Notes under the pieces: model-generated
What the model saw: the letters and a program-made list of their open reading frames with translations, nothing else
Told to the model about the DNA's origin: nothing
The model's database searches: none
Shown here: piece by piece, positions 46,409 through 54,280 of the stretch
How the letters are laid out: each line of letters opens with the position of its first letter
How positions within the stretch are numbered: the first letter of the stretch is position 1
Program-made: the position numbers and the translations under genes
Source: Brevibacillus gelatini
GTDB taxonomy: Bacteria; Bacillota; Bacilli; Brevibacillales; Brevibacillaceae
Assembly (NCBI RefSeq): GCF_003710935.1
Contig: NZ_RHHS01000052.1
Span: 1 to 64,000 of the forward strand
Direction: 5' to 3'
Length of the DNA stretch: 64,000 nt

Positions 46409-47593
46409 ATGTCTTCATCGAGATATACCTTTTGGGTGTTGATTCTGGTTGTGGCCATATCGGGCTTGAGCCAAGGCTTGAGCATTCCGCTCTTGGCTGT
46501 GCTTTTGGAAAAGCAGGGCGTCTCGTCGGTCATAAACGGACTGAACGCCGCCGCTTTGTATGTGGGAATGGTGATCGCCTCGCCTTTGCTGGAAAGTCCG
46601 CTCAGGCGAATCGGCTACCGTTCCACGATTTTGTGGGGAATGCTGCTGCTCACGATTGCAACGGCACTGATTCCGCTGTTCAGCCACCTGGCTGTCTGGT
46701 TTGTTTTACGCTTGCTGATGGGGATTGGCGACACCGCCCTGCATTACTCCAGTCAGATGTGGGTGACAAAAATTGCCGCGCCAGAAACGCGGGGACGCGA
46801 CCTGTCCTTGTACGGGCTGGCGTACGGCGTAGGCTTTAGCATCGGGCCGCTTGGCTTGAATCTGCTGCCGCTTGGGCTGTGGGTTCCTTTTGGCGTTTTG
46901 CTGTTTTTGTACGCCATTGCCATTTTGCTTTTGTCGCGGATTCAAAACGAATATCCCGAACAGCTCAAGCAAACGGAAAAGAAGCAAAACAAATACGCTA
47001 CCGTTTTGCGCATCGGCTGGCTGTCGCTGATTCCTTCCTTTTTATACGGGTTCATGGAGACGTCGCTCAACGGCAGCTTTCCGGTCTATGCATTGCGCAC
47101 AGGCTTGTCGCTGGAATGGGTTTCCCTGATTCTTCCATCGTTCGTGGTGGGCAGCATTATTTTGCAAATGCCGCTGGGGACACTGAGCGACCGGATCGGG
47201 CGCAGACAAGTGATGCTCACCTGTGCCATCGTCGGAAGCATTGCCTTTTTCCTGTTCCCGCTGGCCGGGGAGAACGTCTGGCTGATGATGCTGCTGCTCG
47301 GGATTGCCGGGGCGGCCGTCGGGTCTTTCTATTCGCTCGGTCTGGCCTATTCGGCCGATATTTTGCCTGCGGCCATGGTGCCGACTGCGGGGATTATAGC
47401 GGGAATCAACTTTGGGGTAGCGAGCATTCTTGCGCCAAACGTCAACGGTTTGCTCATGGAGCTGTGGGAGCCGTGGACGATGTTTTGGCTGATGGGAGCG
47501 TTCCTGGTGGTCTTCGCCGCTGCCTGTCTGTTTGCCAAAAACAGCAAGTCTCAGAAAGAGCACTACTCGCTGCCTTTGCAAAAGCAAGGCTGA
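46409..47593 (+). CDS. MFS transporter (drug efflux-like)
   Basis: A 394-residue protein with twelve predicted membrane segments. The loop SDRIGRRQVML between segments is the classic major-facilitator motif, and IASPLLESPLRRIGYRSTI replaces the first-half version. It resembles the YfkF/YttB group of small-drug or sugar efflux carriers. It follows bmrD after 42 bases with a GGGGAAAGGAG site and may be cotranscribed. Substrate unknown. Confidence 0.87.
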   Translation: MSSSRYTFWVLILVVAISGLSQGLSIPLLAVLLEKQGVSSVINGLNAAALYVGMVIASPLLESPLRRIGYRSTILWGMLLLTIATALIPLFSHLAVWFVLRLLMGIGDTALHYSSQMWVTKIAAPETRGRDLSLYGLAYGVGFSIGPLGLNLLPLGLWVPFGVLLFLYAIAILLLSRIQNEYPEQLKQTEKKQNKYATVLRIGWLSLIPSFLYGFMETSLNGSFPVYALRTGLSLEWVSLILPSFVVGSIILQMPLGTLSDRIGRRQVMLTCAIVGSIAFFLFPLAGENVWLMMLLLGIAGAAVGSFYSLGLAYSADILPAAMVPTAGIIAGINFGVASILAPNVNGLLMELWEPWTMFWLMGAFLVVFAAACLFAKNSKSQKEHYSLPLQKQG

Positions 47594-47735
47594 CATCTGT
47601 CCATAAAGAAGCCGTCGCGGACTTCATCGATCTTCTGGGCGAAACCGGGTTTTTCTGTGAGAAAAAGTATAAACGGGCGCAGGGGAGGGAAGCGTATTGT
47701 TATAGAAGAAGTGTTTTTTGGAAGGGGTTGACCCG

Positions 47736-47876
47736 ATGCTGACACCGTGCATTTTCAAGCGGGGGCTCGTCTGGATTTTGTTTTTCATCCTCAGTCTGGT
47801 CGTCATCCCGTTCTTTTCCGAAGAGGGTCAGGCTCCGCCGCCAGCTCCTGCTGCGAACGCGGCTGCGCAGAAGTAA
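47736..47876 (+). CDS. 46-residue single-pass membrane peptide
   Basis: A short reading frame starting with ATG 8 bases after GGAAGGGG. It encodes a short basic N-terminus (MLTPCIFKRG), one hydrophobic helix (LVWILFFILSLVVIPFF) and a Pro/Ala-rich tail (PPPAPAANAAAQK). A terminator follows at once. The order of charge, helix and tail suggests a real small membrane protein whose tail lies outside. I do not recognise the family. Confidence 0.55.
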   Translation: MLTPCIFKRGLVWILFFILSLVVIPFFSEEGQAPPPAPAANAAAQK

Positions 47877-47892
47877 CTTCCATTTTGGCAAC

Positions 47893-47937
47893 AAAAAGAC
47901 ACGCCATGGCATTCGTGCTGGCGTGTCTTTTTTGCGC
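47893..47937. terminator. bidirectional terminator
   Basis: AAAAAGACACGCC and GGCGTGTCTTTTTT pair around a 14-base loop between the small membrane peptide gene and the convergent CAP-domain gene. Confidence 0.85.
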
Positions 47938-47939
47938 GA

Positions 47940-48950
47940 TTATTTCCTGATGAAATTTTGCGTGTAGAACGGCTGGCCGTCTTTGATGACGACGCCGACG
48001 CCCAACTGCCTGTAGTTTGGATTCAACAGATTTTGCCGATGACCGGAGGAGTTCATCCAGCCCATATGGACTTCGATCCCGTCCAGTTGGCCGTAGGCGA
48101 TGTTTTCGCCCGCGTAGCTGTAGCGGATGCCTGCTTTTTTCAGGCGGTCAAACGGGCTCCCGGTTGTCGGTGAGTGATGGCTGAAGTAGTTGTGTTGCGC
48201 CATGTCGTTGCTGTGCGCCCTGGCGACGGCCGCTACCTGCTCGTCCCAAGTCAGGACAGGCAATTTGGCACGCAGCCGTGCTACGTTCAGCAAATCGAAA
48301 TTTTCTTTCTCATAAGCAATGGCGGCTTGCTTGATCTGGGCGTCTGTCAGCTTTGGCTGTGCCGGCAATTGTGTATAGACAATCGGGTACATCAGGCCCA
48401 TGGCGATTGTGGCGAAGTGCTCCGGTGTGGAGATGCGGACACCTGCCACTTTGTTGCCGCCCAGTTGATCGATGGAAAAGGTGATGACCTGACCGTTATG
48501 GATATAGGTCGGGTGCTTGAGCGTATTGTCCTGGATGCGCAATGACGGGGTAATGGTCAAGGTGCTTTGCGGCGCTCCCCACGCATCCTGCAAGGCTTTG
48601 GTGGTGGAATCGATCGTGATTCCCCCGATGTTGGTTTTTGCTCCGTTTGTAAACAGGGTGACGACTTTGTCGTTTTGGATGCCGACCTGGATGTAGTTGT
48701 TCAAATCTTGGTTGTAAATCCACCATTCTACTCCGGTGTGGCTTGGGTCTTTGCGTGCGGGCTTGCCCAGCTTTTGCTCGACCTGAGCTGTGCTCATTCC
48801 GAGCTGGATGCCATACGTGGACACCGATTTGACTGCAACTTGCTGTGCGGCAGCGACAGGAGCAAAAACTCCCGATACGGGTGACAGCTGGCCGAGCAGA
48901 GCCAGGGAAAGACCCAGGGCGAGGATGCTGATTCCTTTTTTCTTGCGCAT
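47940..48950 (-). CDS. secreted CAP-domain protein (YkwD/SCP family)
   Basis: A 336-residue exported protein with a signal peptide cleaved near AAAQQ (residue about 36). A CAP-associated domain follows (YGIQLGMSTAQVEQKLGKP, residues about 46-180), then the CAP domain (residues about 210-335), with AHSNDMAQHNYFSHHSP, AGENIAYG and GWMNSSGHRQNLLNPNYRQLGVGV carrying the His/Glu/Ser residues of the CAP cavity. Bacterial CAP proteins are extracellular and often spore- or wall-associated; their activity is not settled. It is transcribed alone. Confidence 0.9.
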   Translation of the reverse strand: MRKKKGISILALGLSLALLGQLSPVSGVFAPVAAAQQVAVKSVSTYGIQLGMSTAQVEQKLGKPARKDPSHTGVEWWIYNQDLNNYIQVGIQNDKVVTLFTNGAKTNIGGITIDSTTKALQDAWGAPQSTLTITPSLRIQDNTLKHPTYIHNGQVITFSIDQLGGNKVAGVRISTPEHFATIAMGLMYPIVYTQLPAQPKLTDAQIKQAAIAYEKENFDLLNVARLRAKLPVLTWDEQVAAVARAHSNDMAQHNYFSHHSPTTGSPFDRLKKAGIRYSYAGENIAYGQLDGIEVHMGWMNSSGHRQNLLNPNYRQLGVGVVIKDGQPFYTQNFIRK

Positions 48951-49178
48951 ATATCTACCTCCTCGGAGTGAAATAGGCTCGGTTGTTTACAATATCGGTG
49001 AAAAGACGGGCTGCAAAAAGGGTCTTAGGAAGCAAATCTGCTACGAAAAAAGAAACATCCTCCGAATGAAAATGGGGTGTAGGTTGCAGACTATTCATGC
49101 AATTTTCAAACTATTGCGGTACAATATAGTTATGTAAAAGATACAGAAAACGCATTTACCGTTACTAGGGGGATGACA

Positions 49179-49907
49179 ATGATTATTCAAGTGACCGATT
49201 TGACGAAAAGCTACGGAGAGCTTCAGGTATTGAAAGGAATTACGACACAGGTGGCGGAAAAGGAAGTCGTGTGTGTCATTGGGCCGTCGGGCTCGGGAAA
49301 AAGTACCTTTTTGCGCTGTCTGAACCAACTGGAGCAAATGACCAGCGGGAGGATCGTCATCAACGGGCATGACTTGTCAGACCCCAAGACAGACATTAAC
49401 AAGGTCAGGGAAGAAGTCGGGATGGTGTTCCAGCGCTTCAACCTGTTTCCGCATAAGACCGTTCTGGAAAACGTCATGCTGGCGCCGGTCAAGGTGAAAA
49501 AGGTCGCGCAGGAGGAAGCGCGCAAGCAGGGTCTGGAGCTGCTGAAAAAGGTCGGGCTGGAAGACAAGGCAGATGTGTATCCGGACAGGTTGTCGGGGGG
49601 ACAGATGCAGCGGGTGGCGATCGCCCGTGCGCTGGCGATGAATCCGAAAGTCATGCTGTTTGACGAGCCGACCTCCGCACTCGATCCGGAGCTGGTCGGA
49701 GAGGTGCTGACCGTCATCAAGAATCTGGCCAAGGAAGGCATGACGATGGTTGTAGTCACGCACGAGATGGGATTTGCCCGTGAAGTCGCCGACCGCATCA
49801 TTTTCATGGACCAGGGCGTAATTATGGCCGAAGGAAGCCCCAAGGAGCTATTCGACAACACCAGTCATGAGCGGCTGCGTTCTTTTCTCGGAAAAGTTCT
49901 GGTCTAA
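49179..49907 (+). CDS. polar amino acid ABC transporter ATP-binding protein, GlnQ-like
   Basis: A 242-residue ATPase with Walker [19 protein letters not shown], the Q-loop [11 protein letters not shown], signature LSGGQMQR, Walker [15 protein letters not shown] and [15 protein letters not shown], all diagnostic of the polar amino acid import subfamily. The second ATG (49179) is chosen because the GGGGG site would be too close to the first (49173). No permease or binding-protein gene is adjacent, so it may serve a transporter encoded elsewhere. Confidence 0.92.
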   Translation: MIIQVTDLTKSYGELQVLKGITTQVAEKEVVCVIGPSGSGKSTFLRCLNQLEQMTSGRIVINGHDLSDPKTDINKVREEVGMVFQRFNLFPHKTVLENVMLAPVKVKKVAQEEARKQGLELLKKVGLEDKADVYPDRLSGGQMQRVAIARALAMNPKVMLFDEPTSALDPELVGEVLTVIKNLAKEGMTMVVVTHEMGFAREVADRIIFMDQGVIMAEGSPKELFDNTSHERLRSFLGKVLV

Positions 49908-49912
49908 AAAAC

Positions 49913-49957
49913 AAGGCACCAGCAGCTTCGCGAAAGAGCGAGGCGTTGGTGCTTTTT
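49913..49957. terminator. terminator between the convergent ATPase and deacetylase genes
   Basis: GGCACCA and TTGGTGCTTTTT arms enclose an inner stem and loop. The A-rich start and T-rich end allow action in both directions; its right end touches the stop of the deacetylase gene. Confidence 0.65.
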
Positions 49958-50657
49958 ACTTTGCTTCATCCAGCAGTTGCGAGACGGTGACAAAACGGTA
50001 GCCTTGCGAGCGCAGGTCACTGATGAGCTCCTGCAGGGCTGCGACGGTTTGCTTCTGGTTCAGGCCGCCATCGTGGAACAAAATAATGTCGCCGGACGAT
50101 ACGTTGCTTTTCACGCTTTTGGCTATGACGGACGCCGTTCTCGCCAGGGACCAGTCGCGCGGATCGACCGACCAGTGGATGATGTCGTAGCCGCTTGCCT
50201 GCACTGCATTCATGACGTCGTGGGTCAGGACACCTCCGGCGGGACGGTAGTATTGGGCGAGAATGCCCGTCGTTCTCAGAATGGAGCGTTCGGCTCGCTT
50301 GATGTCCTCGTACACCTCGTGTTCTGTCAGCTTGTTCAAGTCAACATGATGGTAGCCGTGATTGCCGATCTCGTGTCCGGCCTTGTAAATCCATTGCAGC
50401 ATCTTTGGATGTTTGTCCACCTGGGAGCCGAGCACGAAAAAGGTGGCGGGCACCCGGTTTTTGTGGAGCACCTCCAAAATTTTCGGGGTGTAGGTCGCAT
50501 CGGGGCCATCGTCAAAGGTCAGGGCGACCACTTTTTTGTTCGTGTCGATCCGGTGAATCGGTTCGTAAGAGGGGAGCAGTTCACGGGCCAGGGCAGGAGT
50601 TATTCCGCAGCCGAGCAGGCAGGCCAGCAAAAAAGCGTACAGCACGACGCGGCTCAT
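49956..50657 (-). CDS. polysaccharide deacetylase family protein
   Basis: A 233-residue exported NodB-type deacetylase. The N-terminus is a signal or anchor (VVLYAFLLACLLGCG). The catalytic motifs are complete: ALTFDDGPD (base and metal Asp), GNHGYHHVDL (metal His pair), RPAGG, HWSVDPRDW and IILFHDGG. Substrates in this family are peptidoglycan or chitin-like sugars; the relatedness to PdaB/PdaA-type spore enzymes is not resolved. The gene reads away from the DUF2797 gene. Confidence 0.9.
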   Translation of the reverse strand: MSRVVLYAFLLACLLGCGITPALARELLPSYEPIHRIDTNKKVVALTFDDGPDATYTPKILEVLHKNRVPATFFVLGSQVDKHPKMLQWIYKAGHEIGNHGYHHVDLNKLTEHEVYEDIKRAERSILRTTGILAQYYRPAGGVLTHDVMNAVQASGYDIIHWSVDPRDWSLARTASVIAKSVKSNVSSGDIILFHDGGLNQKQTVAALQELISDLRSQGYRFVTVSQLLDEAK

Positions 50658-50799
50658 GACGGACGCCCTCCTTTTGATTGAGATAGTTTAGGTTCACCCG
50701 GCGCTTTGCAAAACATGCTGCCAAAAGAAAACAGCGTCCGGTGTACACAGGCGATATGGTAAAATGAAAGGACTGTACAATCGGAGAGGAGAGAATGAA

Positions 50800-51612
50800 G
50801 TGGAACTCCGCGGTATTTTGCACGGTCTGACCCACGATTATCACGGGCGGGAAAAGCCGGTCGACTACTACCTGAACATCGGTGAAGACCGTCTGCCTTT
50901 AAATGAATGGCTTGGCAGCGAACTGACCATTTCCTATCTGGGACAAAAAAACTGCATCGCCTGCGGGCGCAAAACGAACAAAACATTTAACAACGGGTAC
51001 TGCTACCCCTGTTTTACCAAACTGCCGGAAAATGACTTGTGCATCGTCAAGCCGCACGAATGTCATTTTGACCAGGGGACGTGCCGGGACGAAAGCTTCG
51101 GTGAGCAATACTGCATGATCCCGCATTACGTCTATCTGGCCGTTTCCAGCGACATCAAGGTCGGACTGACGCGCAAGCACAACCAGCTCAAACGCTGGGT
51201 CGATCAGGGGGCGATTCGCGCGATCCCGATTGCGGAAGTGCCGACGCGCCGGATGGCGGGGGAGCTGGAGTATCATCTCAGCCAATTTTTGCCAGATAAA
51301 ACCAACTGGCGCAAAATGCTCAAGGGCGACGTCAAGGAAGTCGACCTGCTTGCCATGCGCGACGAGGTGTACAGCCAGTTTCCCGAAGCGTTCAAACCTT
51401 TTCAATACAGGGAAGACGAATGGGTGGATATTACATATCCGATCTTGGAGTCGCTGGACAAGATCAATTCGAAAACGTTGGACAAAGAGGAGCAGCTCGG
51501 CGGACGGCTGATCGGCGTCAAGGCGCAGTACCTGATTTTTGAAAACGGCGTTTTTCAGGTGCGCAAGCATGCCGGCTACCAGGTGGAGATCAAGGCGAGC
51601 CGCCCTGCATAG
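50800..51612 (+). CDS. DUF2797 family protein
   Basis: A 270-residue protein with a Cys cluster (NCIACGRKTNKTFNNGYCYPCF, then CIVKPHECHFDQGTC and QYCMIPHYV) that probably binds zinc. A GIY-YIG-like central segment follows (HYVYLAVSSDIKVGLTR...RWVDQGAIRAIPI...AGELEYHL). This composition is that of DUF2797, a family of unknown biochemical role. The GTG start at 50800 after GGAGAGGAG is better placed than an in-frame ATG at 50764. Confidence 0.85.
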   Translation: MELRGILHGLTHDYHGREKPVDYYLNIGEDRLPLNEWLGSELTISYLGQKNCIACGRKTNKTFNNGYCYPCFTKLPENDLCIVKPHECHFDQGTCRDESFGEQYCMIPHYVYLAVSSDIKVGLTRKHNQLKRWVDQGAIRAIPIAEVPTRRMAGELEYHLSQFLPDKTNWRKMLKGDVKEVDLLAMRDEVYSQFPEAFKPFQYREDEWVDITYPILESLDKINSKTLDKEEQLGGRLIGVKAQYLIFENGVFQVRKHAGYQVEIKASRPA

Positions 51613-51702
51613 TGCATAAGTTCAGGCAAACATTGTCCGGAACGGTGTGGTATTCTTTTACCAGAGAGAATCACTCCATAACGAAAAGCGAGGGAATGGA
51701 GC

Positions 51703-52065
51703 ATGACCATGAAAGCGTATTTGTACAACAAATGCGATACATGCCGCAAAGCGAAAAAATGGCTGACAGACCACAAGGTGAGCTTCGAGGAAGTGCCGAT
51801 TGTCGATGCGCCGCCTTCCAAGGAGGAACTTCGCCGGATTTGGCGGACGAGCGGGCTTGACCTGCGCAAGTTTTTCAATGTCAGCGGTGTGCAATACCGT
51901 GAACTTGGGCTAAAGGACAAGCTGCCGACGATGACAGAAGAGGAAATGCTCGACTTGCTCGCTTCCAACGGCAAGCTCATCAAGCGCCCTCTTTTGGCAA
52001 GCGATGACACGGTGACGCTGGGCTTCAAGGAAGACGAGCTGGAAAAAGCGTGGGGAGGCAAGTAG
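51703..52065 (+). CDS. ArsC/Spx-family protein, YusI-like
   Basis: A 120-residue thioredoxin-fold protein of the arsenate reductase-like family with a CxxC motif (NKCDTCRKAKKWL). Unlike Spx, its C-terminal region (IKRPLLASDDTVTLGFKEDEL) ends as in YusI/ArsC-like proteins, with RPLL and a Gly-Phe-Lys tail. In B. subtilis the homologue lies beside gcvH, as here with one gene between. Function is uncertain: a thiol-redox role is likely, arsenate reduction unproven. Confidence 0.85.
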   Translation: MTMKAYLYNKCDTCRKAKKWLTDHKVSFEEVPIVDAPPSKEELRRIWRTSGLDLRKFFNVSGVQYRELGLKDKLPTMTEEEMLDLLASNGKLIKRPLLASDDTVTLGFKEDELEKAWGGK

Positions 52066-52068
52066 AAG

Positions 52069-53256
52069 ATGCGCCAACCGTCCAAAAGATTGCAAAACCT
52101 GTCTGCCGCGATTTTTTCCGAGATGGCTGCGCGAAAAAAAGAAGTCGCGAAAAAAAGGGCTGTGTACGATTTGAGTATCGGCAGCCCCGATCAGCCGCCT
52201 GAAGACCAGTTGCTGGAGACTTTGCTCGATGCTGCCAGACAGCCAGGCGCATTTGGCTACGCCTTGAGCGAGGGCACTGCAGCCTTTCGCGAGGAAGTGG
52301 CGCGCTGGTATCAATACCGTTTCGGCGTGGAGCTTGCGCCGGACGGCGAGGTTCACTCCCTGATGGGCTCACAGGATGGACTCGCGCACTTTGCTTTGGC
52401 CTGGACCGATCCGGGGGACATCGTACTCGTGCCTGATCCCGGCTACCCGATTTACGAGGGGAGCGTGCATCTGGCAGGGGCGATTCCTTACCGGATGCCG
52501 CTGCGCGCTGAAAACGGCTTTTTGCCGAAGCTCGCGGACATCCCGGACGAGATTGCAGCCCGTGCGAAATTCATGATTCTGAACTATCCGAACAATCCGG
52601 TGTCGGCTGTGGCCACCGTCGACTTTTTCACAGAGGTCGTCGCATTCGCCAAGCGTCACGACATCATCGTTGTCCACGACCTCGCTTATTCGGAGATGGC
52701 TTTTGACGGCTACCGTCCGCCCAGCTTCCTGCAAGCGCCGGGAGCCAAAGAGGTCGGGATCGAGTTCAACTCTTTTTCCAAGAGCTTCAACATGGCGGGC
52801 TGCCGGATTGCCTATGTAGTCGGCAACAGCGAGATTATCAAGCCGCTGGCGATCGTCAAGTCGAATGTCGACTACGGCGTCTTCTTGCCAGTCCAGCAGA
52901 TGGCAGTCGCAGCTTTGCGCATGGATCGGGAAGCAGGCGGCAAGAACAGTGTCGGCCCTGTCTACCAGGAGCGCCGCGACGTCTTGCTGACAGCACTGGC
53001 TGAGGCGGGCTGGGACATTGAGCCGCCAAAAGCGACAATGTTCGTCTGGGCACCCGTGCCAAAAGGCTGGACCTCCCGCGAGTTTGCCATTGCGCTTTTG
53101 GAAGAAGCAGGAGTGGTCGTCATCCCCGGCAGCGCCTTTGGCGATGAAGGGGAAGGTTACGTGCGGATCGCGCTCGTGCAAAGCCCGGAAGTGCTGCGCC
53201 AGGCGGCTCGCTCGATTGCGGAGTCGGGCATTCTCACAAGACGAGCAGGGGTATAG
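52069..53256 (+). CDS. class I/II aminotransferase, DapL/YugH-like group
   Basis: A 395-residue PLP enzyme. Typical features: YDLSIGSPDQPP at the N-terminus, the NYPNNPVSAVA cofactor loop, HDLAYSEMAFDG, and the PLP lysine in SFSKSFNMAGCRIAYVVG. The group includes LL-diaminopimelate aminotransferase-like enzymes and general aminotransferases, so the substrate is open. The start is 3 bases after the ArsC-like stop, so these two genes form an operon. It could supply the missing salvage aminotransferase, but nothing here shows it. Confidence 0.9.
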   Translation: MRQPSKRLQNLSAAIFSEMAARKKEVAKKRAVYDLSIGSPDQPPEDQLLETLLDAARQPGAFGYALSEGTAAFREEVARWYQYRFGVELAPDGEVHSLMGSQDGLAHFALAWTDPGDIVLVPDPGYPIYEGSVHLAGAIPYRMPLRAENGFLPKLADIPDEIAARAKFMILNYPNNPVSAVATVDFFTEVVAFAKRHDIIVVHDLAYSEMAFDGYRPPSFLQAPGAKEVGIEFNSFSKSFNMAGCRIAYVVGNSEIIKPLAIVKSNVDYGVFLPVQQMAVAALRMDREAGGKNSVGPVYQERRDVLLTALAEAGWDIEPPKATMFVWAPVPKGWTSREFAIALLEEAGVVVIPGSAFGDEGEGYVRIALVQSPEVLRQAARSIAESGILTRRAGV

Positions 53257-53466
53257 GCTGCACGCCAATCCCGTATGGCGTGACAAATCGGCGGCAGCGG
53301 TCTGAAAATCACAGGTATTCATCCGCCTAATTTGGAAAAAGATACAGATGTTGAAATCGCTTGCTGAGCAGTGCCTCAGAATTTTTTTAAGCGAAGAGGA
53401 ATCCGCGAATGTTCGTCTAATAATGTATGTGTAGTGGATTGTACCCGATAGGAGGATATGAAAACG

Positions 53467-53847
53467 ATGGAATTCCCGAAAAATCTACGTTACAGTGAAG
53501 AGCATGAGTGGGTGCGAGTAGAGGGCAACAAAGCGTACATCGGAATTACCGCTTTTGCTCAATCAGAGCTGGGTGACATCGTGTTTGTCGAGTTGCCAGA
53601 GGTAGGCGCGACAATCAAACAGGATGAGCCATTTGGCAGTGTGGAGTCGGTGAAAACCGTATCCGAGCTGTACGCTCCTGTATCCGGAAAAGTAGTGGAA
53701 GTAAACAGCGAACTGGAAGATGCACCAGAGCTGGTGAACTCTTCGCCTTATGAGCAGGCCTGGATGATCGCTGTCGAGATGGACGACGCAGCAGAGCTGG
53801 ACAAGCTGCTGGATGCCGACAAGTACGAGTCTATGGTAAAAGAATAG
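53467..53847 (+). CDS. gcvH: glycine cleavage system H protein
   Basis: A 126-residue lipoyl carrier protein that shuttles the aminomethyl group between the P, T and L proteins, and in Bacillota also passes on lipoyl groups. The lipoylated lysine is in [14 protein letters not shown]. The N-terminus [14 protein letters not shown] is typical. The second ATG (53467) has 11-base spacing to AGGAGG; the first ATG (53458) is too close. A terminator follows. Confidence 0.95.
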   Translation: MEFPKNLRYSEEHEWVRVEGNKAYIGITAFAQSELGDIVFVELPEVGATIKQDEPFGSVESVKTVSELYAPVSGKVVEVNSELEDAPELVNSSPYEQAWMIAVEMDDAAELDKLLDADKYESMVKE

Positions 53848-53861
53848 GTTGCAAGTCACAC

Positions 53862-53895
53862 AAAAAGCCGGGGCATGTGGTGCCCTGGCTTTTTT
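53862..53895 (+). terminator. terminator of gcvH
   Basis: AAAAAGCCGGGGCA and TGCCCTGGCTTTTTT form a near-perfect hairpin with a T-run. Confidence 0.85.
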
Positions 53896-54028
53896 AGCAG
53901 GCAGAGGCTGGTAGAGCGTTGCCGCAGTGGAAAGAGAAAACAGGAAAATTGGACCTCTGGCAAGAGAGGAACTGGCCGCCTGGCCTCGCAAGCTCAAGGG
54001 CGGTCTACTTCTTTTTGAGGTACGTGAG

Positions 54029-54088
54029 CTAAGCGAGGATGAACATGCCGAACATGAGCATCAACGCCAACGCCTGATAAACCTCCAT
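54029..54088 (-). pseudogene. tiny holin-like toxin (type I TA family) interrupted by a stop codon
   Basis: A reading frame on the minus strand begins with ATG after a GAGAGGGGGTGAGG site. It reads MEVYQALALMLMFGMF, the start of the putative holin-like toxin family, in which a hydrophobic helix is followed by a Lys-rich tail. After 19 residues there is a TAG, beyond which the frame continues LTYLKKK to a second TAG at 54005-54007. Without the first stop it would be a 27-residue member. A TACAAT -10 box lies at 54144-54149 on the same strand. Confidence 0.6.
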
Positions 54089-54211
54089 CAGCCTCACCCC
54101 CTCTCATTGGGGATGAGCCGACCACCCTTGAGGAGCCGATCTAATTGTACAAAAAAATGATAGCACGTATTTTGGATAAATGTGTGGTATCCACCCTCCC
54201 CTATTAAAAGA

Positions 54212-54254
54212 AAAAGGCTTCGCCAGGCGACTAACTGCCAGGCGAAGCCTTTCC
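54212..54254 (-). terminator. terminator of the chemotaxis receptor gene
   Basis: AAAGGCTTCGCC and GGCGAAGCCTTT are perfect 12-base arms. The longer T-run is on the minus side, just after the receptor stop codon. Confidence 0.85.
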
Positions 54255-54280
54255 CTATAGAGCGCAAAAACATCAACCCG

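Noticed and set aside
54094-54276. 60-codon minus-strand frame between the tiny toxin and the receptor gene
   Set aside because: It runs through the receptor terminator hairpin and has no ribosome binding site.
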